From NCBI GenBank assembly GCA_963646285.1, contig CAVIWF010000017.1, forward strand, positions 1 to 40,228: 40,228 nt of DNA, written 5' to 3'. This DNA comes from CAKUFA01 sp963646285. Its GTDB lineage: Bacteria > Bacillota > Clostridia > Christensenellales > Aristaeellaceae. Below are positions 7,491-15,642 of the stretch, one piece after another. Position numbers and translations under genes: made by a program. Positions within the stretch are counted from its first letter, which is position 1. Every line of letters begins with the position of its first letter. The notes beneath the pieces are model-generated. The model had not been told where the DNA came from and ran no database searches. It worked only from the letters and a program-made list of their open reading frames with translations.

Positions 7491-9263
7491 ATGGAGAGCC
7501 AGCATATCATGAAAACCTCGGAGCTTATCCGGCGTTTTCTCCCTTATTTCCGTAAATACAAGGGCACGGTGGCCTTTGACCTTTGCTGTGCCGCCTTTAC
7601 CACGGTGTGCGAACTGGTGCTGCCCATGCTGGTGCGTTCCATTACCCAGCGTGCCACCACGGATCTTGCATCCCTGACGCTGGAATTTATCCTGACCCTT
7701 GGGGGCACGTACATGCTCCTGCGGGTGATTGACGCCCTGGCCAATTATTTCATGCAGTCCGTAGGTCACATTATGGGCACCAAGCTGGAAAACGACATGC
7801 GGGCGGATTTGTTCCACCACCTGCAGGAGCTGTCCTTCAGCTACTACAGTGAAACCAAGGTGGGGCAGATCATGGCGCGGATCACCTCCGACCTGTTTGA
7901 GGTAACGGAGTTTGCCCACCACTGCCCGGAAGAATTCCTCATTGCGGCGGTAAAGATCACCGCCAGCTTCGTGATTCTCTGCGGCATGAATGTGCCCCTG
8001 ACCCTGATGATGTTTGCCGTGGTACCCCTGATGGTGGTCTTCACCCGGTACTATAATCAGAAGATGCGCCGGGCATTCAAAATGCGCAACGCTCAGGTGG
8101 GCGAAATCAACGCCCAGGTGGAGGATAGCCTGCTGGGCATCCGGGTGGTGAAGTCCTTCGCCAATGAAGACATTGAAGAAAAGAAGTTCGACGAGGGCAA
8201 CAAAAAGTTTCTGGAGCTGAAGGCACTGTCCTACCGGTACATGGCAGCCTTCGGCACCTCTAACCGCATCTTTGACGGACTGATGTACATCGTCATTGTG
8301 GTGGGGGGCGCTCTGTTTATCAAAAACGGCACCCTGACCGCCGCCGACTTTACCGCTTATCTGCTCTACGCCCAAATGCTGCTGGCAGCCATTCGCCGTC
8401 TGGTGGAGTTCACCGAGCAGTTCCAGCGGGGCATGACCGGCGTGGAGAGGTTCTGCGAAATCATGGATGCCCCGGCAGAAATTCAGGATGCCCCGGATGC
8501 CCAGCCCATTGGCGAGGTCAAGGGGCAGGTGGAGTTCCGCAATGTGGGCTTCCACTATGCAGGGGAGGAGCATACCGTGCTCAGCCACCTGACCATGGAG
8601 GTGGAACCGGGCAAGTCCATCGCCCTGGTAGGGCCTTCCGGCAGCGGCAAAACCACCCTGTGCAACCTGATTCCCAGATTCTACGATGTGACCGAGGGCA
8701 GCATTCTCATCGACGGCAAGGATGTTCGTTCTCTGACGCAGAAGAGCCTGCGGAACGCCATTGGCATGGTGCAGCAGGAAGTGTATCTCTTCTCCGGCAG
8801 TGTGTATGAGAACATTGCCTACGGCAAGCCCGGAGCAAGCAGGGATGAAGTAGTGGAGGCCGCCAAGCTGGCTGGTGCAGATGAGTTCATCCGGGCACTG
8901 CCTCAGGGGTATGATACCTTTGTGGGCGAACGGGGGGTCAAGCTTTCCGGCGGACAGAAGCAGCGGATCTCCATTGCCCGTGTGTTCCTGAAGAATCCGC
9001 CTATCCTGATTCTGGATGAAGCCACCTCTGCTCTGGATAACGAAAGCGAGCATCTGGTGCAGCAGTCTCTGGAGAAGCTGGCCCACGGCCGTACCACCTT
9101 CACCATTGCTCATCGGCTGACCACCATCCGGGGTGCAGATGAAATCTGGGTGCTGACGGATAAGGGCGTGGAAGAAAAGGGTTCCCATCAGGAATTGATC
9201 AGCAAGGGCGGCTTGTATGCCCACCTGTATGAAATGTATACGGATCGAATGGAGGTACAGTGA
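7491..9263 (+). CDS. ABC exporter, fused permease and ATPase
   Basis: This 590-residue half-transporter of the MsbA/LmrA type has an N-terminal six-helix exporter domain (about residues 20-310). The C-terminal nucleotide-binding domain shows Walker A GPSGSGKTT (about 380-388), Q-loop VQQEVYLFSG, signature LSGGQKQR (about 485), Walker B ILILDEATSALD, and H-loop AHRLTTI. All ATPase motifs are intact, so it should work as a homodimer or with an unlinked partner. ATG 7491 follows AGGAAAGGAG; ATG 7509 is too far from it. The next gene overlaps the stop codon by one base. The substrate (drug, lipid or peptide) cannot be told from sequence. Confidence 0.92.
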   Translation: MESQHIMKTSELIRRFLPYFRKYKGTVAFDLCCAAFTTVCELVLPMLVRSITQRATTDLASLTLEFILTLGGTYMLLRVIDALANYFMQSVGHIMGTKLENDMRADLFHHLQELSFSYYSETKVGQIMARITSDLFEVTEFAHHCPEEFLIAAVKITASFVILCGMNVPLTLMMFAVVPLMVVFTRYYNQKMRRAFKMRNAQVGEINAQVEDSLLGIRVVKSFANEDIEEKKFDEGNKKFLELKALSYRYMAAFGTSNRIFDGLMYIVIVVGGALFIKNGTLTAADFTAYLLYAQMLLAAIRRLVEFTEQFQRGMTGVERFCEIMDAPAEIQDAPDAQPIGEVKGQVEFRNVGFHYAGEEHTVLSHLTMEVEPGKSIALVGPSGSGKTTLCNLIPRFYDVTEGSILIDGKDVRSLTQKSLRNAIGMVQQEVYLFSGSVYENIAYGKPGASRDEVVEAAKLAGADEFIRALPQGYDTFVGERGVKLSGGQKQRISIARVFLKNPPILILDEATSALDNESEHLVQQSLEKLAHGRTTFTIAHRLTTIRGADEIWVLTDKGVEEKGSHQELISKGGLYAHLYEMYTDRMEVQ

Positions 9264-10720
9264 TGCTTACAGTACTGACAAAAGCACAGCCGGGGGACGA
9301 AACGGAAATTCAGTCCCTCTATGACCGGGTAACGGCTTCCATGCAGCAGCAGGGTCTTGACCAGTGGCAGGTGGGTTCCTACCCTGTGCCGGGCATGGCA
9401 GAGGCGGATGTACAGGCTGGGACTATGTATGTGGTGCGCCAGGCAGGACGCATGGTATGCGCCGTCACCGTGGACAGGGAGCAGGATGAACAGTATGCCC
9501 GGATTCCCTGGCTCTTTGGGGTCAAGCCCGGCTGCTTCCATCGTCTGGCCATTTTGCCGGAAGCCCAGGGACAGGGGCTGGGCAAGCGGGTGCTGGAGGA
9601 CGTGGAGGAAATCCTTCGTTCACAGGGCTGCGACAGCCTTCGTTGCGATACCATGGAGACCAACCAGCGTGCCTTTCGCCTGTATGAAGGCCGGGGCATG
9701 CGCCGGGTGGGTGCTGTCCATTATCCCCCGGATGAAAGCCGGAACTTTCCCTGCCTGGAAAAGCCTTTGACAGAGGACTGCCCTCTGCTGCCGGTGCCCA
9801 TGACCCCTGCTTTCCGCGGGGGCAGCCTGACCCCCTGGGGAGGCACCAAATTGAAGGATGTATACGGCAAGGCCATTACCCAGCCTACCGGGGAAAGTCT
9901 GGAAGCCAGCTGCATTCCCGGCTTGGAAAGCAAGGATCCCACCGGGGCGAAGCTGCCGGAGATGATTGAACAGTACGGCGCAAAATTTGCCGGCAAGTAT
10001 GCAGGCAAAACCTTCCCCCTGCTGCTGAAGCTGCTGGATGCCAAGGATGCCCTGTCTGTGCAGGTGCACCCGGATGACGCCTTTGCTGCCGCCAATGAAA
10101 ATGGCAAGCTGGGCAAAACCGAAGCCTGGCTGATTCTCTCCGCCGAGGAGGGCAGTCAGCTGGTGTACGGCATTCAGCCGGGCACCACCCGGGAAGCACT
10201 GCGTGCCGCCTGTGAAAAGGGTGCGGCAGTGGAGCCTCTCCTTCGTCGGGTGTCCGTGAAGCCGGGGGATGTGTGTTACATTCCCGCCGGATGTGTCCAT
10301 GCTATTGGCGCAGGAATTGTGCTGTATGAAATTCAGCAGTCTTCCGATGTGACCTACCGATTCTATGACTGGGATCGGGTGGATGCCAAGGGCAACAAGC
10401 GGGAGCTGCATCTGGACAAGGCACTGGCGGTAACGGATCTTTCTTTTGCCGGCGACGGCGTGCCTGCCCCGGATGCCCCCTGCGCCCGGGTGCTGGATAA
10501 GACTTTCTTCACCCTGGATCTGCTCCGTGGGGATGCAGGGGTGCAACTGCCGGAGATTCAGTCCTTCGCCTTCTTTACGGCGCTGGATGACGGGCTGACC
10601 CTTACCTGGGAAGGCGGGGCTTATGCCCTTCGCAAAGGGGAAACCCTGTACCTGCCCACCACCTGCCCAACGTGCACCCTGCATGGCAAGGGACGGGCAG
10701 CCATGTCCATGCCGAAATAA
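9263..10720 (+). CDS. GNAT acetyltransferase fused to class I mannose-6-phosphate isomerase
   Basis: This 485-residue two-domain protein has, at about residues 1-165, a GNAT acetyltransferase with the acetyl-CoA loop in LAILPEAQGQGLGKRVL and a typical ETNQRAFRLYEGRGM end. From about residue 185 a type I phosphomannose isomerase begins at TPWGGTKLKDVYG. Its zinc ligands are present: Gln and His in SVQVHPDD, Glu in KTEAWLIL, and His in IPAGCVHAIGAG. The isomerase links fructose-6-P and mannose-6-P. The frame is continuous, with no ribosome site at internal ATGs, so this is a real fusion rather than two genes. The start ATG at 9263 overlaps the ABC gene stop and follows GGAGG; a GTG at 9260 is also possible. 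What the acetyltransferase acts on is unknown. Confidence 0.87.
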   Translation: MLTVLTKAQPGDETEIQSLYDRVTASMQQQGLDQWQVGSYPVPGMAEADVQAGTMYVVRQAGRMVCAVTVDREQDEQYARIPWLFGVKPGCFHRLAILPEAQGQGLGKRVLEDVEEILRSQGCDSLRCDTMETNQRAFRLYEGRGMRRVGAVHYPPDESRNFPCLEKPLTEDCPLLPVPMTPAFRGGSLTPWGGTKLKDVYGKAITQPTGESLEASCIPGLESKDPTGAKLPEMIEQYGAKFAGKYAGKTFPLLLKLLDAKDALSVQVHPDDAFAAANENGKLGKTEAWLILSAEEGSQLVYGIQPGTTREALRAACEKGAAVEPLLRRVSVKPGDVCYIPAGCVHAIGAGIVLYEIQQSSDVTYRFYDWDRVDAKGNKRELHLDKALAVTDLSFAGDGVPAPDAPCARVLDKTFFTLDLLRGDAGVQLPEIQSFAFFTALDDGLTLTWEGGAYALRKGETLYLPTTCPTCTLHGKGRAAMSMPK

Positions 10721-10734
10721 ACATCATCAACATA

Positions 10735-10770
10735 AAAAAGCTGACGCAATGCTTCTGCGCCAGCTTTTTA
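10735..10770. terminator. Bidirectional terminator between manA fusion and CDF gene
   Basis: AAAAAGCTG-A-CGC pairs with GCG-C-CAGCTTTTT around a short loop. There are T tracts in both directions, fitting two convergent genes. Confidence 0.85.
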
Positions 10771-10772
10771 AT

Positions 10773-11648
10773 TCAGGCTTCCACCGGGTTTTCATGAATC
10801 ATGATGTGCTTGATTTCCGGGTGATTGGCTTCCACAGCGTGATGCACCTGTTCCGCAATGCCGTGAGCTTCAGACAGGGGCAAATTGCCATCCACCCCGA
10901 TTTCTGCATCAATGTACACCATGCTGCCGAACTTCCGGGTACGCAGGGCATCCAGCCGGGCAACCCCTTGCTGTTTGCAGATGAAATCACCCAGCGCCTG
11001 TTCGTAACTGTCCGGGCAGGCTGTATCCAGCATCTTTTCCAAAGCGTCCTTCAAAATGTTGAAGGCAACCTTCAGGATGCACAGGCAGATGGCCACGCAG
11101 GCAATGGGCTCCATGATCGGGCAGCCCAGCATGGCGCCGCCGATGCCTACCAGAGAGCCGATGGAAGACAGGGCATCCGAACGGTGGTGCCAGGCATCCG
11201 CCATAAAAGCGGAAGAGTTCAGCTTTCGGGCATAGTACCGGGTGTATTGGAACATGGCTTCCTTGGTGATGATGGACACCAGGGCGGCGATAAGGGCAAT
11301 GGGGGCAGGATCAATGGCAGCCACGCTTTCCTGCGACAGCATCTGCTGGATGCCGCCCCAGCCAATGGCCAGACCCGTGGTCAGCAGGATGATCCCCAGC
11401 ACCATGGAAGCCACGCATTCCAGCCGATCGTGACCGTAAGGATGCTGCCGATCCGGAGCTTTTCCCCCAAGGCGAACGCCCAGGAAGGCGATGAAGGTGG
11501 CTGCCACGTCCGACAGGGAATGCACCGCATCGGATACCATGGCGCCGGAATGTCCGGCAATGCCGGCATACAGTTTGAAGGCGACCAGCAGGATGTTGCC
11601 CACAATGCCCACCTGGGTCAGGCGGGCAACGGTTTTCTTTTCCGTCAT
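10773..11648 (-). CDS. Cation diffusion facilitator (metal efflux)
   Basis: This 291-residue CDF-family divalent metal exporter (CzcD/ZitB/FieF type) has six predicted helices followed by a cytoplasmic domain. The metal-site motifs are visible: DAVHSLSD in helix 2, HPYGHDRLE in the loop, and DAWHHRSDALSS in helix 5. The start ATG at 11648 follows GGAGGG at good spacing; the frame is open farther upstream but that stretch is the riboswitch leader. A NiCo-like riboswitch with terminator precedes it, which suggests induction by Ni2+ or Co2+ and export of these ions. Convergent with the manA fusion gene. Confidence 0.9.
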   Translation of the reverse strand: MTEKKTVARLTQVGIVGNILLVAFKLYAGIAGHSGAMVSDAVHSLSDVAATFIAFLGVRLGGKAPDRQHPYGHDRLECVASMVLGIILLTTGLAIGWGGIQQMLSQESVAAIDPAPIALIAALVSIITKEAMFQYTRYYARKLNSSAFMADAWHHRSDALSSIGSLVGIGGAMLGCPIMEPIACVAICLCILKVAFNILKDALEKMLDTACPDSYEQALGDFICKQQGVARLDALRTRKFGSMVYIDAEIGVDGNLPLSEAHGIAEQVHHAVEANHPEIKHIMIHENPVEA

Positions 11649-11694
11649 ATGAAATCCCTCCGCAAAAAACAGTCCGCTCCTTGCCGGGGAATAG

Positions 11695-11734
11695 AAAAAG
11701 CCTCCCCGGAACATACTACCTGTCCCGCAGAGGC
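11695..11734 (-). terminator. Riboswitch-controlled terminator before the CDF gene
   Basis: On the minus strand GCCTCTGCGGGA pairs with TTCCGGGGAGGC (one mismatch), followed by TTTTT. The 5' arm overlaps the 3' part of the aptamer (CTGCGGGACAGG), so ligand-stabilised aptamer folding and terminator formation exclude each other: an ON switch. Confidence 0.75.
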
Positions 11735-11805
11735 TGAAGTTTCCTGCTGCTGTCGCCCTGAGGCAACCCGGCTGACGTTGCCGCCGCCTGTTCAGTTTGT
11801 ACTGT
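11716..11805 (-). ncRNA. NiCo (czcD) riboswitch aptamer
   Basis: The minus-strand leader of the CDF gene contains blocks matching my memory of the NiCo/czcD RNA consensus: ACAGGCGGC near the 5' side, GTCAGCCGGG, GCCTCAGG-GCGACAG, and CTGCGGGACAG at the 3' side. These form the arms of a four-way junction. Known members bind Co2+ and Ni2+ cooperatively and turn on CDF exporters, which fits the gene here exactly. The match was made by eye, without a covariance search. Confidence 0.75.
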
Positions 11806-11847
11806 TGATTCCGCTGTGTGCGCAATGCAGTGCAAAGAGCCACTGCA

Positions 11848-11876
11848 AGGGTAGCATGCAGGAGGGAAAAAGTCAA
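11848..11876 (-). promoter_or_regulatory. Promoter of the riboswitch-CDF transcript
   Basis: Minus strand TTGACT (11876-11871), 17 bases, TACCCT (11853-11848). The -35 is strong and the -10 poor. Placed about 35 bases before the first aptamer block. Confidence 0.5.
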
Positions 11877-11948
11877 GCAAAAATTATCGTATAGAAACTC
11901 TTGGAACGTAGATAAAGTGGCTTTGCTGCTGTGCCGACCTAAAATGGT

Positions 11949-11991
11949 TTGCGGGAGGGTGCTTTTGACACAAAAGCCTCTTCCCGCAAAT
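11949..11991. repeat. Dispersed intergenic hairpin, copy A
   Basis: TTTGCGGGAGG near the left end pairs imperfectly with CTTCCCGCAAA at the right, and the core reads GCTTTTGACACAAAAG. A closely related element (copy B) lies at 19752-19792. No T tract follows, so termination is not the obvious role. Confidence 0.55.
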
Positions 11992-11999
11992 TTCCATCA

Positions 12000-12041
12000 T
12001 GCCGTGGAAATTCCCCTGCCCTGCCGTGGAAATTCCCCTGC
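12000..12041. repeat. Two tandem copies of a 20-mer before ileS
   Basis: TGCCGTGGAAATTCCCCTGC occurs at 12000-12019 and again, exactly, at 12022-12041 (22-bp period). The second copy ends just before the ileS promoter -35 box. Confidence 0.8.
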
Positions 12042-12047
12042 TCACCC

Positions 12048-12075
12048 TTGCAAATCCGGCGAATTTGTGTATAAT
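12048..12075 (+). promoter_or_regulatory. Promoter of the T-box-ileS transcript
   Basis: TTGCAA (12048-12053), 16 bases, TATAAT (12070-12075). It sits directly upstream of the T-box leader. Confidence 0.8.
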
Positions 12076-12082
12076 GGATTTG

Positions 12083-12304
12083 TTTCACTGGGAAGGGGAC
12101 GGTGCGCCCTGCGCCTGAAGCGAGCCGGAGGGTGGTGCAAGTCCGGCAGGAAAGCAGCGCAGCACAAATCACCCCGGAGTGAGGCGATCCGATGCAATGG
12201 GTAGGGTCGCCCGGGTGCTCCCGTTACAGGGCGAATGAGCGGGCAGTTCTGCTTTCACGGAATTGCCAAAATGGGTGGTACCGCGGATTTCCATTGATGA
12301 TGAT
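12083..12304 (+). ncRNA. T-box leader, isoleucine specific
   Basis: The invariant T-box sequence AATGGGTGGTACCGCGG is at 12270-12286 and its TGGT (12276-12279) would pair with the uncharged tRNA acceptor end. In stem I, CTGCGC near the 5' side pairs with GCGCAG on the 3' side. The following bulge carries ATC at 12168-12170, an Ile codon in the specifier position. Uncharged tRNA-Ile would favour the antiterminator and allow ileS transcription. Confidence 0.92.
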
Positions 12305-12338
12305 CCGTCCCAGCAGGTTTTCTGCCGGGCGGTTTTTT
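12305..12338 (+). terminator. T-box attenuator terminator
   Basis: CCGTCC (12305-12310) with GGGCGG (12327-12332), plus an upper GCAG/CTGC stem, followed by TTTTTT at 12333-12338. It is the alternative to the T-box antiterminator. Confidence 0.85.
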
Positions 12339-12386
12339 ATTACCCGGCGTTCAATATTCCTCAAGGGTGCAAGGAGGCAAGGAACC

Positions 12387-15300
12387 ATGTACAACAAGGT
12401 ATCTACCGATGTAAGCTTTGTGGAGCGGGAGCATGAGATTGCCCAGCAGTGGAAGGAGCAGGACATTGTCCGCAAGTCCTTCAAGCTGCGGGATGGCAGC
12501 GGCGAGCACTTCACCTTCTTTGACGGCCCCCCCACGGCCAATGGCAAGCCCCACATCGGTCACATTGAAACCCGGGTCATTAAGGATCTGTTCCCTCGTT
12601 TCTGGACCATGAAGGGTAAGAGCGTAACCCGGAAGGCTGGCTGGGATACCCACGGCCTGCCTGTGGAGCTGGAAGTGGAAAAGCTGCTGGGTCTGGACGG
12701 CAAGCCCCAGATCGAGCAGTACGGCATTGAGCCCTTCATCGGCGAATGTAAGAAGAGCGTGTGGAAGTACCTCCATGAGTGGGAAAAGATGAGCGACCAG
12801 GTGGGCTACTGGGTGGACATGGAGCACCCCTATGTGACCTACCATAACGACTATATCGAGAGCGAATGGTGGAGCCTGAAAACCATCTATGACAAGGGCA
12901 TGCTCTACCTGGGTCATAAGATTGCCCCCTACTGCCCCCGCTGCGGTACGGCACTGAGCAGCCACGAGGTAGCCCAGGGTTATAAGAATGTGAAGGAAGT
13001 TTCCGCCATTGTCCGCTTCCACTGCACGGACGAGGAGAACACCTCCTTCCTGGCATGGACGACTACGCCTTGGACCCTGCCCAGCAACCTGGCCCTGTGC
13101 GTGAATCCCGGGGCGGTGTACTGCAAGTTCGCCTGCGAAGGGGAAAACTTCATCATGGCCAAGGCACTGGTGGAGAAGGTCTTTGAGGGCAAGGAAGTTA
13201 CCATGCTGGCTGAACTGCAGGGCAAGGATCTGGTAGGCCGCACCTACGAGCCCCTGTATCGCTTTGTAGAGCCGGAAGGCGGCAAGGCATGGGTGGTCAT
13301 TGCGGATAACTATGTTACCATGGAAGACGGTACCGGCATTGTTCACATTGCCCCTGCCTTCGGTGAAGACGATAACCGGGTCTGCAAGCAGAACGGCATC
13401 GCATTTGTCAACCTGGTGGATACCCAGGGCTGCATGGTGCCGGAAACCAAGTGGCCGGGCGTGTTCGTGAAGAAGGCCGACCCCATGGTGCTGGAGGATC
13501 TGAAGGAGCGGAAGCTGCTCTTTGCCGCTATCCCCTTTGCCCATGATTATCCTTTCTGCTGGCGCTGCGATACGCCCCTGCTGTACTACCCCCGTCCTAC
13601 CTGGTACATCAAGATGACTGCCGTGCGGGACAATCTGGTGCGCAACAACCGTACCGTTAACTGGATGCCGGATCACATCAAGGAAGGCCGGATGGGCAAC
13701 TTCCTGGAGAACGTGATCGACTGGGGTCTGAGCCGTGAACGGTACTGGGGCACGCCTCTGCCTGTGTGGAAGTGCGACTGCGGTCACGTCCATGTGATTG
13801 GCTCCATTGAAGAGCTGCGGAAGATGGCTGTGAAGGATCCGGGCCCGGATATTGAGCTCCATCGCCCCTACATTGACGCCGTGACCCTCCGCTGCGAAAA
13901 GTGCGGCGGGGAAATGCACCGTGTTACCGATGTTATCGACTGCTGGTACGATTCCGGCTCCATGCCCTTCGCCCAGTGGCACTATCCCTTTGAAAATAAG
14001 GAGAAGTTCGAGCAGAACTTCCCTGCCAACTTCATTTCCGAGGCCATTGACCAGACCCGCGGCTGGTTCTATACCTTGGAGGCTATCTCCACCGTCCTCT
14101 TTGACCGTGCACCCTTTGAAAACTGCATCGTCATGGGTCACGTGCAGGATGCGGAAGGCCACAAGATGTCCAAGCACCTGGGCAATGTGGTGGATCCCTT
14201 CCAGATGCTGGACAAGTTCGGCGCAGACGCCCTCCGCTGGTACTTCTACACCACCACGGCACCCTGGCTGCCCAAGCGGTTCTCTGAGAAGGCTGTGATG
14301 GAAGGTCAGCGGAAGTTCCTGGGCACCCTGCGGAACACCTACGCCTTCTTCACCATGTATGCCCAGATTGACGGCTTTGATCCCCTCCAGCATCCCCTGG
14401 ACAAGGTGGCGCTGAGCCTGATGGACAAGTGGATCCTGTCCCGGCTGAATACCCTGATTGCCCGGGTGGATGCAGACCTGACTGCTTACCGCATTACCGA
14501 GCCTGCCAATGCCATTGCAGACTTTGTGGATGAATTGAGCAACTGGTACGTCCGCCGCAGCCGTGAACGGTTCTGGGGCAAGGGCATGGCAGGGGACAAG
14601 GAAGCTGCCTTCGCCACCCTGTACCATGTGCTGGTCAGCCTGAGCAAGCTGATTGCTCCCTTCGTGCCCTTCCTGGCCGAGGATATTTATCAGAACCTGG
14701 TGGTGAACAACGTGCCCGGTGCGCCGGAATCCGTTCACCTGTGCGACTATCCTGTCAGCGATGCCAGCCGCATTGATACGGACATGGAAGAGCAGATGGA
14801 AGCCCTGCTGGAGGTTGTGCAGCTGGGTCGTGCCTGCCGCAATGCCGCCAACATGAAGGTTCGCCAGCCTGCTGCCCGCCTGTTCGTCAAGGGTGCATCC
14901 TTCGCGGAAGCCTATCAGGTCCTCTGCGAGGATGAGCTGAATGTGAAGCAGGTGGTCTTCACCGATAGTGCCCGGGATTACACCACCCACAAGCTGAAGC
15001 CCCAGCTACGTACCTTGGGACCCAAGTATGGCAAGCTGTTGGGCAAGATCAGCGCTCACCTGAGCCAAATGGATGGCAACGATGTGGTGGAGGCCTTTGA
15101 GCGGGGCGAAACCGTGTCCTTCGATGTGGAAGGCACCACCGTGACCCTTGCCAAGGATGACGTGCTGACCGAGCCCATGCAGAAGGAAGGCTTCACCGCA
15201 CTGGAGGATCACGGTGTCACCGTGGTGCTGGATACGGTGCTGACCCCTGAGTTGGTGCAGGAAGGCTATGCCCGTGAAATGGTCAGCAAGATTCAGACCA

Positions 15301-15518
15301 TGCGGAAGGATACGGACTTTGAAGTCACCGACCGGATCGATGTGCGCTATGCCTGCGGTGATACCCTGGCCAAGGCTGTTGAGCAGGGCAAGGATATGAT
15401 CATGAAGGGCGTGCTGGCACTGTCTCTGGAAAAGGGCGATGCTGACGAAAGCTTCATTGTGAAGGAATGGGACGTGAACGGCGAAAAGGCCGTGATCGGT
15501 ATTAAGAAGCACAACTAA
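12387..15518 (+). CDS. ileS: Isoleucyl-tRNA synthetase
   Basis: This 1043-residue class I synthetase charges tRNA-Ile. The HIGH signature (residues 56-59, GKPHIGHIETR) and KMSKH (593-597) are intact. Between them lies the CP1 editing domain. A CxxC pair (CPRCG) lies near residue 190, and another (CEKCG) lies before the C-W-Y-D-S-G-S motif near residue 520. The anticodon-binding domain covers about residues 670-830, and the C terminus carries the DUF5915-like extension of type 2 (eukaryote-like) IleRS, a group often associated with natural mupirocin resistance. ATG 12387 follows AAGGAGG. Expression is controlled by the Ile T-box directly upstream. Confidence 0.96.
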   Translation: MYNKVSTDVSFVEREHEIAQQWKEQDIVRKSFKLRDGSGEHFTFFDGPPTANGKPHIGHIETRVIKDLFPRFWTMKGKSVTRKAGWDTHGLPVELEVEKLLGLDGKPQIEQYGIEPFIGECKKSVWKYLHEWEKMSDQVGYWVDMEHPYVTYHNDYIESEWWSLKTIYDKGMLYLGHKIAPYCPRCGTALSSHEVAQGYKNVKEVSAIVRFHCTDEENTSFLAWTTTPWTLPSNLALCVNPGAVYCKFACEGENFIMAKALVEKVFEGKEVTMLAELQGKDLVGRTYEPLYRFVEPEGGKAWVVIADNYVTMEDGTGIVHIAPAFGEDDNRVCKQNGIAFVNLVDTQGCMVPETKWPGVFVKKADPMVLEDLKERKLLFAAIPFAHDYPFCWRCDTPLLYYPRPTWYIKMTAVRDNLVRNNRTVNWMPDHIKEGRMGNFLENVIDWGLSRERYWGTPLPVWKCDCGHVHVIGSIEELRKMAVKDPGPDIELHRPYIDAVTLRCEKCGGEMHRVTDVIDCWYDSGSMPFAQWHYPFENKEKFEQNFPANFISEAIDQTRGWFYTLEAISTVLFDRAPFENCIVMGHVQDAEGHKMSKHLGNVVDPFQMLDKFGADALRWYFYTTTAPWLPKRFSEKAVMEGQRKFLGTLRNTYAFFTMYAQIDGFDPLQHPLDKVALSLMDKWILSRLNTLIARVDADLTAYRITEPANAIADFVDELSNWYVRRSRERFWGKGMAGDKEAAFATLYHVLVSLSKLIAPFVPFLAEDIYQNLVVNNVPGAPESVHLCDYPVSDASRIDTDMEEQMEALLEVVQLGRACRNAANMKVRQPAARLFVKGASFAEAYQVLCEDELNVKQVVFTDSARDYTTHKLKPQLRTLGPKYGKLLGKISAHLSQMDGNDVVEAFERGETVSFDVEGTTVTLAKDDVLTEPMQKEGFTALEDHGVTVVLDTVLTPELVQEGYAREMVSKIQTMRKDTDFEVTDRIDVRYACGDTLAKAVEQGKDMIMKGVLALSLEKGDADESFIVKEWDVNGEKAVIGIKKHN

Positions 15519-15524
15519 GAATGC

Positions 15525-15575
15525 AGGGGCTGCTTCTTCGGAACGGAAGGAAGATAGAAGCAGCCCCTCTTATGT
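15525..15575 (+). terminator. Terminator after ileS
   Basis: AGGGGCTGCTTCT (15525-15537) pairs perfectly with AGAAGCAGCCCCT (15556-15568). The T tract after it is interrupted, so strength is uncertain. Confidence 0.65.
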
Positions 15576-15642
15576 TCTTAAAGCCAAATGTTTTACGCAG
15601 CAGATAGGTTCTGCTTTTGCCAAATCAGTAGGAGAATCAATC

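Noticed and set aside
7446..9224. Minus-strand 592-codon frame opposite the ABC exporter
   Set aside because: Antisense shadow; the plus strand carries all ABC motifs and a promoter.
10721..11876. Long plus-strand and extended minus-strand frames across the CDF gene and leader
   Set aside because: The plus-strand frame is the antisense shadow of the CDF gene, and the N-terminal extension of the CDF frame is the riboswitch region without a ribosome site.
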